A stretch of DNA of 64,000 nt from Poecilobothrus nobilitatus. Taxonomy: Eukaryota > Arthropoda > Insecta > Diptera > Dolichopodidae. Where the stretch lies: positions 126,496,830 to 126,560,829 of the forward strand of contig OX352773.1 in assembly GCA_947095535.1 (NCBI GenBank), in the 5' to 3' direction. Positions 22,100-34,308 of this stretch are shown piece after piece; the first letter of the stretch is position 1, and each line of letters opens with the position of its first letter. The position numbers and the translations under genes are program-made. Below the pieces are notes generated by a model. The model was given only the letters and a program-made list of their open reading frames with translations, was not told the DNA's origin and made no database searches.

Positions 22100-23016
22100 C
22101 CATAGAAAATATCTAAGGGTTTTTCCTCGTAACCGAGTGAATGCTATTGTTATAGCGATCGACTGCTATATTGACTATTTCTTTTAAGGTCAAATTTTTA
22201 TGTTCTTGTTGTAGACACCTAGAAATTGCCTCTATTGTGGAGTCGACCTTTTCGATTCTGCCATTTACTTCACTTCTTTGTGATGGCGTGAAGAAGGTTT
22301 CGATTCCCAATGTTCTTAAAAAGTCAGTAATGATGGAGCTTGTGAAACTTGGCTCGTTGTCCATGACTGTCATACGGTGTGTTGTGTATGATTCTTGTTA
22401 GTTTCTGCCTAAAGTGCACGGCTGACTTATTCTTGATTTTAAAGAATTTAGCGGACTTGGCAATTATTTGGTATGTGTTTTCCACATTAGCGATATCCTG
22501 CACGATTCTTTGAGTGATCCAAATTTTGTATCCCTGCAAATGTTCTCTGTATAAATCTTGCAGTAGTTGAATTTGATTCTTTATTGTTATACCATTAAGA
22601 ATTACCGGTGATAATGTTTTCTTAAGTGCTTCTAACAAGGTTGGTCCTGTAATGTCCTTAAGGCCAATATAGTGGCAATGATAGTTTGGATGTGGTGTTT
22701 TGTATGCAGAAGCAATAGGTCCTTGTGGAACAATTACTTGATTTTTAAAGACGTTAAGAGGGGCTTCGCAATGTGATATTAGATCGCTGATATCCTCTTC
22801 TGCATTGTGAACTGTTTCTGTTACTGAGGTGTTAATATCTTGTTTTAACCTTGATAAAGCATCTGCGATCTTATTTCTAACGCCTGGTTTGTAAATCAAC
22901 TTTGTAGTTGTATTCTTATATTTCCATGGCTTCAGCTTAGCATTGTTGTTTTTGTTTCCCAAACTGAATGTTAAAGGTTGGTTATCTGTTAAAATTCTCA
23001 CCTGTTTTTGCTCCAT
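22100..23016 (-). pseudogene. pol: Integrase and end of RNase H of the errantivirus-like element
   Basis: The frame 23016-22324 starts in RNase H (QVRILTDNQPLTF; DALSRLKQDIN near 22860), passes a linker, then the integrase N-terminal region (CHYIGLKDITG about 22680; LYREHLQGYKIWITQRIVQD about 22550-22490). It stops at about 22390-22370, and the core resumes in another frame at 22373 with VMDNEPSFTS (one catalytic Asp) and RSEVNGRIEKVDSTI (the catalytic Glu). The first catalytic Asp block is lost in the frame break. This order and the gypsy-like words fit the errantivirus group. Confidence 0.75.
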
Positions 23017-23590
23017 AAAGATAACATCTGAACTTATCCAAGGTCCAAACTATCGCCAAGAGTTCTCGTTCATTTGTTGTGTATGCTTCCTCTGTATTGT
23101 TTAGTGCTCTTGTAGTGTATGATATTGGACAATCTTTTCCAATTTCGCTTTGTGACAAGACTGCGCCGATTGCATCGTGGGAAGAGCCCGTTGTTAATAT
23201 AAATGTTTTCTCGAAGACAGGAAAAATTAAAAGTTCAGTGGATGATAAGGCGTATTTTAGATCCTTGAATGCTTTTAGTTCATTCTCGTTAAATATTATT
23301 GGAACTTCCCGTGATTGGCTAGCTCTTATCTGGGCGTTTTCTCCGCAAGTCAAATTGGTGAGCGGCTTATCTATTAATGAAAGGTTCTTCTGTAATATGA
23401 TGCCGGCCCTAAGAACCGTTTCAGTTCTTTTAGATTTTCTGGGGATTTGATGTTTTGAATAGCCATCATTTTTTGGGGATCCGCTTTTATTCCCTTACTA
23501 GTGATGATGTAACCTAAGAATTTTGTCTCGTTCTTCATAAATTCGGTTTCGTCCAAATTAACTCTAAGATTAATGGGTAGGATTTCCATG
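22982..23590 (-). pseudogene. pol: RT thumb and RNase H of the errantivirus-like element
   Basis: The frame 23589-23374 encodes the end of RT: ETKFLGYIITSKGIKADPQK (23527-23468) and LKELKRFLGPASYYRRTF. The next frame 23353-22982 is RNase H: LTTGSSHDAIGAVLSQ (about 23210-23160), where the usual first catalytic Asp is Gly, and YTTRALNNTEEAYTTNEREL (about 23120-23061), which is intact. The catalytic core of RT (LDD box) is absent: at about 23585 the RT tail joins gag sequence directly. A frameshift lies at about 23360. Confidence 0.75.
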
Positions 23591-23945
23591 GAATATTTGC
23601 ACTTCCTTTACTGCGTCTGGTAATATGCTGATGTCCATTAGCTCTTGTTCAGTTCTAGGATCTTGTAAACTTGGTTGAACCATTTGCTGTGTTGTATTTA
23701 TTAAGTTACTATTTCTTTTTAAGTTTCCTATTTGCCTCGTTTGTTGAATTGTGGTTTGATTAATGTCGTTATTATATTTTTCTAAGTTCTCTATTTTTCC
23801 TTGGAGTTGTTTTATCTTTCCCAATTTAGGATTTATTGCTCCGGTCATTTGTTTGACTGCCTCTTGTAGTTGTACTATTGCGGCTTCAATGATTTTCTTA
23901 ATTGTTACTAATTCTTAATTTAAATTTAGCTATTTTTAGCTCGAA
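23586..23945 (-). pseudogene. gag: gag remnant of the errantivirus-like element
   Basis: The frame from about 23915 downward reads EAAIVQLQEAVKQMTG and a Gln/Asn-rich coiled-coil-like region, then SILPDAVKEVQIFHGNPTH (about 23625-23570). The last motif, a short helix and F-x-G-x-P, is the start of the gypsy gag core. There the sequence switches to the end of RT, so most of gag, all of protease and half of RT are deleted. The rest of the frame is open. Confidence 0.65.
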
Positions 23946-24059
23946 AAGATTTTTGGTTGTTTTTTATTTTGGAATTTGAATTTTTGCGGGATATTTTGTA
24001 GTGTTCCTTTTAGTTTAGATATTTAATAATTACAATAAGCCTACTGCGGTACGATTGAT

Positions 24060-24198
24060 ATCACTTGATGATGAACATTGGATTTTCCAACTCGCTATGT
24101 TCCCACCCACGGTGATAGCGTCCTGCGGTTTATCCTGACTGGTTACGGGATAAGCAATTCATTATGTTCCCACAGTGGTAACGCTCTGTGACTTCCAG
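24060..24198 (-). other. Leader of the errantivirus-like element with an internal doubled motif
   Basis: This 5' untranslated stretch is richer in G+C than its surroundings. The words tgggaacataatgaatt and tgggaacatagcgagtt, each after a ccactgtg/caccgtgggt motif, occur about 75 nt apart, so the leader contains a diverged internal duplication. Its role (packaging, folding) is unknown. Confidence 0.5.
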
Positions 24199-24216
24199 GT
24201 CCCTGCTCGGGCGCCA
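24199..24216 (-). promoter_or_regulatory. Primer binding site, tRNA-Lys type
   Basis: The minus strand reads TGGCGCCCGAGCAGGGAC. It matches the 3' end complement of a tRNA-Lys as used by several retroviruses and gypsy-type elements, with one difference from the common form as I remember it. It sets the 5' end of the element and the right boundary at 24217. Confidence 0.75.
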
Positions 24217-24715
24217 GTTAAAAAATTATAACAGCATTTCTTATAAAAAAAATATTTTTTAGGACAAGTGTCCACTTTATGAAAGTTATTAAAAATTTAA
24301 AGTACAAACTTAAAATGAACCTTAATTGCTAAATTTAACCTAATTTATAATCAATAAATGCTTTATGAGCATTTATTGCTTTATGGGAATAATAAAAATA
24401 AAATATTCCAAGGTGAATATTTCATATAAAAAATATCCTGACCTAGCGTCTGGTTGAAGGCATGTGTTATTTGGTGATTTAACTTACATTCTATAATAAA
24501 ATCATTATACATACAATTCAATTCAATATTCATTGGTCTATATTCCACGTAGTCTATAAAGAACGACTAAAAACCTTAATTATCTATAGTGTGTGAAAAA
24601 AATCGATCATTTTAAAATAAAAATTTGATGCGGAAGGTATGTATAAGAAAAGAACGGAAAAAAAGAAATTGAATTCCTATCTGATTCTGTTTTTATATTT
24701 TTATAATTTTGTATG
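24217..24715 (-). repeat. Probable 5' LTR of the errantivirus-like element (unpaired)
   Basis: The stretch directly upstream of the PBS should be the 5' LTR. It is AT-rich and includes an inverted pair (aataaatgctttatgagcatttatt, 24353-24377). I could not find a second copy near 20400-20540, so the outer boundary is a guess. Confidence 0.4.
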
Positions 24716-25531
24716 TAAATATTATATATTATGTATCTATAAAGTATATTTAAATTGTTTCTTTGAGTATTTTTATTTTTAATTAGGTAGGCAGACGTAT
24801 GTATGTAAGTTATTTTGGTTACATAATTTTTAAATTGAAGCGAGAGCGAAACGTATGTATAATAAAGAAAACTCGAAAAAACATTCCATTATTGATGTCA
24901 TAAAATATTTTTAAAAACCTAATATAAATATTTTAATATTTTTAATAAATGAAAAAGAAATGTTTAATTGTTTTTCAAAAACAAATTATTTTTATATGAG
25001 TATGTACGGTAAATTTTTAAGTATGTATTTTGAATTACTTTTTAGAATCACTTTTTTTACAGCGATTCATATTGAATTTGTTAGATTTTCTTATGTCTGT
25101 TAAAAATTCCACCTTCCGTGGAAAGGAAATGAAAATCCATTAAATGTTGAGCGCTTGATGACATTTGCTCGTATATCGAACACTGGCGACACTAATAATA
25201 AATTTAAAAAATTTTATTGAATTAGAAATCAAAATAACATACATATTATGTTACGTTGAAAAATTATATTGAATTACTAATTAGGAAATAAGATTATATT
25301 GGATTAAAAAAAAACATTTATATAGAATTAGAAAATAAGATTGCGCTAATGAAAGAAAAAAATATAAATAATAATAATAAAAGAAGGGGAAATTAAATTT
25401 ATGAGATTATATAAAACTATTAAGTCATATTAAATATTTCTTGTGTTATTACTGGTCTAGTCACATTAAAAAATTTTAATATTTGAAAATCAAATTTTTA
25501 GTTTAGTTAAGTTAATTAAAGCAAATTTATT
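24716..25531 (+). repeat. Sequence upstream of LINE copy L1, shared with 38518-40550
   Basis: From atattatatattatgtatct at 24716 the text matches 38520 onward, including cagcgattcatattgaattt, caccttccgtggaaa, gagcgcttga and gaacactggcga. It may be the LINE 5' UTR, which would contain the promoter, or ordinary flank copied by segmental duplication. In the second copy the element at 38572-40000 is inserted, and about 460 bp (25290-25748 here) are missing. Confidence 0.65.
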
Positions 25532-27575
25532 ATGACTGATTATGAAGAATTACGTAAATTGATTTATCATACAATAAAGGAATCACAGTCAAAGATTTTT
25601 CAAAAGATCTATGTAAAGATCTAGAAGGAATATTCATAATAAATACACAGTGCATTTGCAAAAAATAAGAGAGTCTTGGAAGAACTATATGATTGGTAGT
25701 TGATGGAACTTACAAATGATTTAAAGAATTATCATTTAAAAATTATATACGTAAATATATGTCGTTTAAGAAACAAATTCTGCGAATTAGAAGCAACTAT
25801 TCAAAAAATTAACAATACAGATATAGTTATACTGAAAAGGAATACTAAAACTTACCAAATTATCAACTTATTTTCAATTGCCTAAACAAAAACAGAGGAG
25901 GAGGTACAGCTATATATATAAAAAATAATATAAATTTTAACATAATTATGCAAAATAAATTATACAACTTTACCATTATTGAGTTACTAAATACAACACC
26001 AAAAAATCAAAATTGGCACGTTCTATAAAGCACCAAACGAAAACGACAACCTTTTTATCGAACACATGGAAAAACAAGTAGGCCAAATTGTCCCAATTAA
26101 AAATTTTTGCAGACGTTAATATTAACCTGTTTAAAAATACTAATACAAATATAAAGTACATAGAAAAAATAAAAAGGCCATTAACAAAGATGGTAAACAA
26201 AAGTCTTTTGATGAGTATATTTCCAAATTGCTTGATGATATAATAACACCGATTTACAAAAGTGGTTTGAAAAATGATTGTGGAAATTACAGACCAATAT
26301 CATTACTTAATTCTATAAGTAAAATTTAAAAAAAAATTATAAATATAAAAATAAGAACCTTATTTGTAAATGAAACTATTGGATTTGATAACAATCAGTA
26401 TGGTTTTACAGAAAATAGTGGAACAGAGGCTATAAGCACAACATTAGATCAAATATATGAAGCACTTGATGCAGGAAAATTTGTAGGGGCTGTATTTGTA
26501 AATTTAACCAAAGCGTTCGACGTGGTAAATCATGAAAAACTTATAAACGTCATTGAGGATATAGGAATAAGAGCAGTTGCCAAAAATCTAGTAAAGGATT
26601 ATTTAACAAATATAACACAATATACTAGAATTAACAGTATACTAAGAGGTAAACTTCTTATAAAAATTACCACAAGGCTCAATACACGGACCTCTTTTAT
26701 ATTTACTATAAGTACATCATGAACATCTCAAATTGTAACACCTCATTTAAATATAATATATATGCTGATGACACTAATATTCTAGCCAAATCAAACGCAC
26801 TTAGTGAATTAGAAACTATATTAAATAACGACTTACAAGAATTGGTTGAGGCTTACAGTAATTGGTTGAGTCTTATTGAACTTATTATGAACATAAAAAA
26901 AAATAATTATATAATATTCAGTTTTAGACTAAAAAGCTGTGAAGAAATTAATATAAAAGTTAACAATATCCCTCTTATCAGAGCACAAAATATAAAATAT
27001 TTGGGAGTCGCAATTAACGAAACCCTTAAATGGAACAATCACGTCAAAAAAATAAAAAACAGTATACTTACAATAATGGCAAAAAGAAGACCAGGTGGTA
27101 AAACTAAAAGGGTGCCTAAACTTATCTATAATAACTATATTTTATCAAAGATAAGATACAGCATTACAAGTTTGAGTCATTGTTCCAGTTTTCATCTAAA
27201 ACAAATAGGTACAATAATGAACAAAGCTCTAATAATATTATTGAAGATTGATATGAAATGCAACACAAAAAAAGTATACAAGGACACAGAAGAATTGGAT
27301 ATTAATCAGTTGATCTATTTTGAAAAATGTAAATATATTCATAAAATAGTGAACAAACAATTAAAATCAAATTGGATGCTAAATACACGAAAAGAAATAA
27401 ACAAGCAATAGATTTAAATTGAATGTGCATATAGTACATAAAATGTCCATGTACATAAAATTCTGAAATTTAGTGTAATAAAATTAAATAAAAAATTACT
27501 TAAATACATTAATGATTGCAAAAACATAGATAAGTTTAAATCTTCACTAAAGAAAGAGGCACATACTTCATAAAT
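25532..27575 (+). pseudogene. Jockey/CR1-like LINE, copy L1 (internally deleted)
   Basis: A short ORF1 start is at 25532 (MTDYEELRKLIYHTIKES). Endonuclease: IIYVNICRLRNKFCELEATI (25742-25801), then ADVNINLFKNTN (about 26110-26150). There the text jumps to RT (MVNKSLLMSIFPN), so a deletion removed the end of EN. RT: GNYRPISLLNSISKI (about 26281-26325), AVFVNLTKAFDVVNHEKLIN (about 26492-26551), YADDTNILAK (26761-26790). C-terminal part 26880-27411: KYLGVAINETLKWNNHVKK, YSITSLSHCSSFHLKQIG. The copy has about five stops or frameshifts. A second copy with the same EN-RT deletion lies at 40550-42410. Confidence 0.8.
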
Positions 27576-28400
27576 TAAAAAATTAATTGTTTTTATTTTT
27601 TATTACTTAATTAGATTTTGTTTATAGTTATACATTATATTTTATTTATTATTATATTTTATTTAATATGTAGATTTATTTTAATTAAAAAAAAAATTTT
27701 TATATGTAAAACCATGTATATACATATAAAAAATTTTTTTTTGTTTAGTTTTTCTTTTAAGTAAATTATTTTTAGTTATAAAATAATATATTTAATTTCT
27801 TATACACAATGTAATATTGTCTGAAATTAATTTGAAATTAAACAAATAAAAAAAAAAAAAATTAAACATAACTTTCTAATAAATCGTAATTTTGACATAC
27901 ATAATCATAATACTAGGAACCGGAGTAACTTTTTGTCTTTCTTTGTTCCGAACAGATAAGCAAACAAAAAATAATTGTGTATAAATAGTTTAAGGACTTA
28001 TAATAATTTATCAGATGAGTTAAGAAATTAAACTTCCTACAGCTTGAAAATTAGAGATCTTGTTATAATTGAAAATGGAAATGTAGTAAATTAATTAATA
28101 ACATAAAAAAAAATTAATAATTCCAGTATATTCTAGTAAAATGTAGCTTTAAGAATAAGTAATAATTTTATAATTAAAGAGGAAAATGAAATTATTGTTA
28201 TCTAAGAAGAAAATGAAATTTATCAATTTTAAAATTGTTGTAATTAATGATATATTTTTTTTAAAACTTGTTAAACTATCTTTACAACCATACAGCCACT
28301 TAATGGCTAGGGTACAAAAATAAAATTATTATAATACAATAAAACAAAAATGTAAAAACCACTTAGTATGTAAATAAAAAAAAATATAATCAAGAAAAAA
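27576..28400 (+). other. 3' UTR of LINE L1 with a two-stem hairpin
   Basis: The AT-rich 3' region contains T- and A-runs and matches the second copy up to about 28005 (42836). At 28287-28313 the text ACCatacAGCCActtaaTGGCTagGGT folds into an outer ACC/GGT and an inner AGCCA/TGGCT stem. A similar structure lies in the 3' UTR of another LINE at 59639-59664. A-rich sequence after 28370 may be the tail. Confidence 0.55.
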
Positions 28401-28889
28401 GTAAATAATATAATTTAATAAAGAAAAAAAAAATTTATTTAATTTAATTTAGTTTACATTTTATACTATTAAAATTAATACAAATAAAAATAACAAAATA
28501 TTATTGTTTACATTTTTAATATATTTTTATTTAAACAAAAAAAAAAAATTTAATGAATTATATTATTTTAAATAAGAATATTTGTTTGTATTTTAAAATA
28601 AGTAGGTACACAAAATTTAATAATATTAATCAAAAATAAAATGTTTATATACAATATTGAACAGAATCTTATTTAGAGTTCGTTTGTTCTTTTGTTCAAT
28701 TTTAACTAAATTTGAAGAAAAAAAATGTTCATCTAATTTAGAAGAAACACTAAAGATAATAAGGATAGCATTCTGGTTTAGAAAGTTTAATGGTGATCTG
28801 AATATTTTCTTTGTTATAATTTTTTCATTTGAGAGGTCCAGTCGTGGCCGAACATTTTCTTTGATAGAATTTTTTATTTCGGAAGTTTG
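28401..28889. other. AT-rich spacer, no gene seen
   Basis: A minus-strand open frame of 212 codons spans 28626-29264, but its composition follows the AT-rich and CA-repeat DNA, and I see no family resemblance. It is more likely chance than a gene. Confidence 0.4.
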
Positions 28890-29250
28890 AGAGTGGTTTG
28901 AACTTTTTACCGAGAAAGTATGTTTAAGGTAGGTATTGTTTTCATACTTAAAATGTGTACGTAGAAGGCTGTAATTTTTTTTTAGTGTGATGCCTGTTTG
29001 TGTGTGTGTGTGAGTGCGTGTGGGTATGTCTGTATGCCTGTGTACGTGTACAGTCGAATTTTTTGAAATTTCATATTTTAGGTTTTGACATAAATATCTC
29101 AGATTGATAGGCTTTTGGAGCAAATGGGAAAACAGAAAGAGGTTGTTTACTAGTGTAATTTTTAAGTTTTTTACAAATATTTCGTAACAAGAAAATATTA
29201 AGAGAAAAATTATTAAGAAATAGTTGTTCCACAAGTAAAGAGGAACAACT
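28890..29250 (-). repeat. Dispersed repeat E with a CA-rich tract, copy 1
   Basis: Read on the minus strand, the series tttgctcc-aaagc-tatcaatc-gagatattta, then aaatttcaaa, an imperfect CACACA/CATACC tract and ccttctacg matches plus-strand 36850-37170. The two copies are in opposite orientation and clearly diverged. The element is noncoding and its class is unknown. Confidence 0.65.
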
Positions 29251-29878
29251 TTGCCATAGAACATTTTTTGATTAGACTAATGTTAAGGTTTTTTTTAATT
29301 TTTCTTCAAGTTTAAATTTCATACATATTATAATATACCATATGAATTTATATGAAATGAGGAAGAATACAGTTGCCTTTGTCCACTCTTAGATACCCGT
29401 ACGAACCGTTAGTATGTTCACAGCCTGTCACTCTGCTTACAATATTATTTTTTTAATATTTTAGTATTTTAAAATAATTTGGGTGAATTTTATAATTTCT
29501 AGAACTATGGATTGTACATATATTCAAACTATATGTTTATATGTACATTCTTCAAAAGCAGATTTTAACCTTCTACATAACGATTATCAATCCAAAACTT
29601 TTTCAAATATTCTATAGTACCATTTAATACTAAGCGGTAAATGTATATTAAATTTACTAAGTACAAAATAGTAAATATAATTTTAAATATTATATTATAT
29701 TAATGCGTACATAGTATATTTATATTGTTATAAGTATATCACCATACATTGCAATATTTCTTTAAAAATATTTCCATTCATAGAATAATTTCTTATATGT
29801 ATAATAAAATACATACATGTATGTATGTAAATACGGCGCTATATAATATACATCTATACTCTTATCATTCATTATCAT
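29251..29878. other. AT-rich spacer with short microsatellites
   Basis: Includes an ATGT/ATAC-type microsatellite at about 29808-29828. No gene is seen. Confidence 0.4.
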
Positions 29879-30145
29879 AAGTATATATGTATAAGTTTTA
29901 AAGTCTGTGAAATTAATATAAAAGCTGGAGGAAAAATTTAAAAATATAAGTTTATAGTTATGCGTTTGTTGCCTTCAGCTTTTATTTTAATTTCACAGAC
30001 TTTAAAACTTATATATACTTATATTTATATATATATTTGACATATTGAAATAAACCTTTTCAAAAAAATCTCGATTGTAACAATATAATTTAGAAAATTA
30101 CAGAAAAATTTGCTATTAAAAATTTATTTTTTACTTTTTAGTTCA
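29879..30145. mobile_element. Foldback (MITE-like) element, copy 1
   Basis: Arms of about 50 bp pair: gttttaaagtctgtgaaatt (29894-29913) with aatttcacagactttaaaac (29989-30008), and aaaagctggagg with ccttcagctttt. The loop is about 40 nt. The right flank to 30145 matches, in reverse complement, 48165-48273 beside foldback copy 2. The element is noncoding. Its termini and target duplications are not clear. Confidence 0.75.
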
Positions 30146-30318
30146 AAAAAGCTGTTTTTTTAAAAATTTTTTTTATTTATTTTATTTTATTCTCTTTAGT
30201 AACGACAAATATAAATTGATATTTTTTTTTTTCCTTGTTTAATTTTGAATTTTTACAGTTGCCCTTACAGTCTATAATTATATTATTACCTGTTATAATA
30301 TAGAATATATTGAATTTT

Positions 30319-32475
30319 TATACCCGTATGAACTATGTTCAAGGGTATAATAAATTTGCCATTACGTTTGTGACACCTTAAAGGAGTCGAGCTAGATATA
30401 GTGTCAAAGGTATGGATCGGCTCAGAATCGAATTCTGAGTCGATTAAGCCATGTACGTCCGTCCGTCCGTCCGTCCGCACGATAACTCAAAAAATAAAGG
30501 AGCTAGGGGCTGAAATTTTTTTTACCTCACTTTTGCAAAATTGTTAGTTTTGCTATTTAAATCCAACATTTTCGGTCGGCGGGTTCGAGTAGCTGCCATA
30601 CAACTTCTATCTTTATATAGAAATAACTCAGTATCTATTCAAGGTAGGTTTCTGAAATTTTGCAAATGATGATCAAGTTTTATGGCAACAACTTCTGTAA
30701 AATTTGGTTGTGCTGGTGCAGCGGGTTCGGGTAGCTGCCATACAACTTCTCCGTTTAAATGAGAATAACTCAGTGTTTATTGAAGCTAGGAATCTGAAAT
30801 TTAGTAAAGAGGTGTCGAGTTACATGCCAACAACTTTTGTAAAATTTGGTTGGTCTAGAGCAGCCGGTTCAGACTTCTTGCACCTCTTGGAACCTAATGA
30901 AGCTAGGCGTCTGAAATTTTGCAAATGATGATCAAGTTTTATGGCAACAACTTTTGTAAAATTTGGTTGTGGTGGTGCGGCGGGTTCGGGTAGCTGCCAT
31001 ACAACTTATCCGGTTAAATGAGAATAACTCAGTGTTTATTGAAGCTAGGAATCTGAAATTTAGTAAAGAAGTGTCGAGTTATATGCCAACAACTTTTGTA
31101 AAATTTGTTTGGCCTAGAACAGCCGGTTCAGGCTTCTTGCACCTCTTGGAAGTTAATAAAGCTAGGCGTCTGAAATCTTGCAAATGATGATCAAGTTTTA
31201 TGGCAACAACTTCTACAAAATTTGGTTGTGCTGGTGCGACGGGTTCGGGTAGCTGCCATACAAAATCTCTTTTTAAATGAAAAGAACTCAGTGTCCGTCC
31301 GCACGATAACTCAAAAACTAGAGGAGCTAGGAGGCTGAAAATTTTTTTACGTCACTTTTGTAAAATTGTTAGTTTTGCTATTTAACCCCAGCATTTTCTG
31401 TCCCCGGGTTCGGGTAGCTGCCATACAACGTCTTTCTTTAAATAGAAATAACCCAGTGTCTGTTCAATCTAGGTATCTGAAATTTTGCGAATGATGATCA
31501 AGTTTTATGGCAACAACTTCTGCAAAATTTGGTTGTGGTGGTGTGACGGGTTCGGGTAGCTGCCATACAAAATCTCTTTTTAAATGAAAGAACTCAGTGT
31601 CCGTCCGCACTATAACTCAAAAAATAGAGGAGCTAGGAGGCTGAAAATTTTTTTACGTTACTTTTGTAAAATTGTTAGTTTTGCTATTTAACTTCAGCAT
31701 TTTCGGCCGCCGGGTTCGAGTAGCTGCCATACAACGTCTTTCTTTAAATGGAAATAACCCAGTGTCTGTTCAATCTAGGTATCTGAAATTTTGCGAATGA
31801 TGATCAAGTTTTATGGCAACAACTTCTGCAAAATTTGGTTGTGGTGGTGTGACGGGTTCAGGTAGCTGCCATACAAAATCTCTTTTTAAATGAAAGAACT
31901 CAGTGTCCGTCCGCACTATAACTCAAAAAATAGAGGAGCTAGGAGGCTGAAAATTTTTTTACGTTACTTTTGTAAAATTGTTAGTTTTGCTATTTAACTC
32001 CAGCATTTTCGGCCGCCGGGTTCGAGTAGCTGCCATACAACGTCTTTCTTTAAATGGAAATAACCCAGTGTCTATTCAATCTAGGTATCTGAAATTTTGC
32101 AAATGATGATCGAGTTTTATGGCAACAACTTCTGTAAAATTTTGTTGTGATGATATGACAGGTTCGGATAGTTGCCATACAACTTCTCTTTTTAAATGAA
32201 AATAACTCAGTGTCTATTGAAGCTAGCTATCTGAAATTTAGTCAAAAAGTGTCGAGTTGCATGCCAAAAACTTTTGTAAAATTTGAATGGTCTAAAGCAG
32301 CCGGTTCAGGCTTTTTGCATTTCTTGGAACTTAATGAAGCTAGGCGCAATAGATTCGGGTAGCTATCATACAACTCCACAATTTACATAAATATATCTCT
32401 GTAGTTCGGTACTAAAACTCTGAATGTTTTTAAAAGATGATCAAGTTTTATAGAAACAGGATATATTACGTTCAT
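30319..32475 (+). repeat. Hairpin-ended repeat family B with a long tandem core
   Basis: It begins with the hairpin TATACCC...GGGTATA (30319-30349; an extra inner TGAAC/GTTCA stem). Then come gtttgtgacacc, gagctagatat, a (GTCC)n run (30457-30477) and gcacgataactcaaaaa, shared with families A and C. The core is a tandem array: gatgatcaagttttatggca recurs at about 30667, 30926, 31186, 31493, 31800 and 32106 (spacing about 260, 260, 307, 307, 306). Two unit types are thus present, both built around gggttcgggtagctgccata. The right end near 32470 has acgggtatcc, half of a second terminus. It is noncoding despite two short open frames that follow the unit. Confidence 0.8.
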
Positions 32476-32540
32476 ACGGGTATCCCAGAGTTGACACAGT
32501 CTACTCTACTGCACTCTTCCTCGTTTTATTATTAATTTAT

Positions 32541-34308
32541 TGTGGCAAAATTTTTAAAAAATTAAGAAAACGTTTCATAGCTATAATTTCAAAATTTAAA
32601 TAAAATTGCAATTTTATAATGTTCTTTATTTCCACTTAAAAATGCGACACTTTGAAAACTTTGTTTTATATACTGCCTTGTTTTTTCTTTCTTTTATAGC
32701 ATGACATTTTAATATTTCTTTTTTTCTATCTGTTATGTGTGTAAATATCAGATGTGCACATATATATAAGAAATAGCCTTTAAAAATATTTAAAAACAAT
32801 CAAAGTAACATTTTTTGTTCTCTTTTCTTTCTATTCGTTTTTATTTTTCTTCCAGTATTACATTTTACTGTTTTTTTTCTGTTATTTAGGTACGCTAAGA
32901 ACTTATTTTTTTTTTTAATATTAAATTTATGCATACAGTCTATTTCAAAAATAGAAATTATTAGCTATAGCACATTCTGAATTTTTTTTTTGTTCGTTTA
33001 TGTTAACCATCCATTCATATGCATACATAAAATGTTTTTTTGTTCGTTTATGTTTACCGTCCATTCATATAAATATAACTGTTTCCTACATTATTAAATC
33101 AACTAAATAATAATAGTTGGGAATTTGGGAATTTGGTGTGACTGTGTTAGCAGATTTTTAATAGAACAGCACACATAAAAATATGCATACCATTTTTGTA
33201 CATGTTTGTACCTACATATGTAGTAAAAAAATTTGGTTTTAAAAGTATGTAATTGAGAATATATTAAATTGCTTACTTCTAAATGCTAATGGTTTTGAAT
33301 TAAAAAAAAATTATTTTGCTTTTTCTAGACGATGTAGATATATATGTATGTATGTACATAACATATATTTTATGATTAATTCATAATTATTGTTATTGAA
33401 CAATATTGTTGTTATTTACTATTTTTAAAAAAGACTGGATTTCTTATTTTTAATATATTCTTTTTGTTGTTTACTGTTTTTACATAATTGGAAATATATT
33501 CTTAGTTTTTATACTTCAGAAAAAGGCATTAGTGGTGCAGATCATCATTCCCTAATAGATCTTAATTTAAAGGCAGCTCGCAATTTATATATCAATGTTA
33601 GGGCCATAATATGCGATTATAATATGTTAAGAGTTTCGAAAGAAAAGCCCTATTTTAATTATAATTAAGAAAGGAAAAACACATATCTATATAAATATTA
33701 TAAATAAACACATTGCTTTTATAAATAAAAATGTATACTAAAAATCAATTGATTTGATGAAAAAAAACTTAAATTTAACACTTGCTTACTAAATTTTAAG
33801 TAAATGCGTATTAAATTTTACAATGTGTTCTCAAGTGCGGCACATTAATTTGTTTACACATTCATATCTTTCAAATTCATCGCTTCCAAACCAAAAATAT
33901 TTTCGAAGCACATATTATTACATATTTTGAAGTATGTACCTATGTATATGTACGCATACAATGCAATGGGCTACATAAAAAACAATAGTCTTTTATAGAA
34001 AAAAAAAACATTTATGTATTACGTATTGGTATTGGTATTGGTGAGTTTAGTAAATTTAGATAAAATGTTTTATTTTGGTTCTGTAATAATTCTGTTAAAA
34101 ATTCTGTTATATCTTTGTATGAAAATTTAATTTTGAAATTAAGCTAATTTCTCTAATGTTTTTCGATATTATTATTTTAAAATCATGTATCGTCATCGGG
34201 ATCTGATCAAATGAAGAAAATTTCAAGTCTCTACCTCAACGGGAAGTGCGTTTAAAATGGCTTCTAAGATTCCATCCTTACAAGTTAATAAAAAGCTGTT
34301 AAAAAAGT
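32541..34308. repeat. Duplicated block, copy 1 (matches 50171-51995)
   Basis: From tgtggcaaaatttttaaaaa to caagttaataaaaagctgtt the block matches 50171-51995 at high identity over about 1.8 kb. It holds T-rich tracts, a doubled ttgttcgtttatgtt motif (about 32992-33055), and at about 33525-33668 a piece reading GISGADHHSLIDLNLKAA, which looks like the D-H-H end of a LINE endonuclease. In copy 1 one of its codons is changed (Pro to Arg) and reading continues. No gene is intact. Confidence 0.75.

Noticed and set aside
28626..29264. 212-codon open frame on the minus strand
   Set aside because: Composition follows AT-rich and CA-repeat DNA, half overlaps repeat E, and there is no family pattern or conserved copy in frame.
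30704..31187. Two similar 74-codon frames that look like a duplicated gene
   Set aside because: They are the tandem unit of the noncoding repeat B; stops appear in the other units, and the unit has no coding constraint that I can see.
34020..34045. CRISPR-like short regular repeats (ggtattggtattggt and similar)
   Set aside because: They are simple microsatellites of a eukaryotic genome; no spacers or cas genes.
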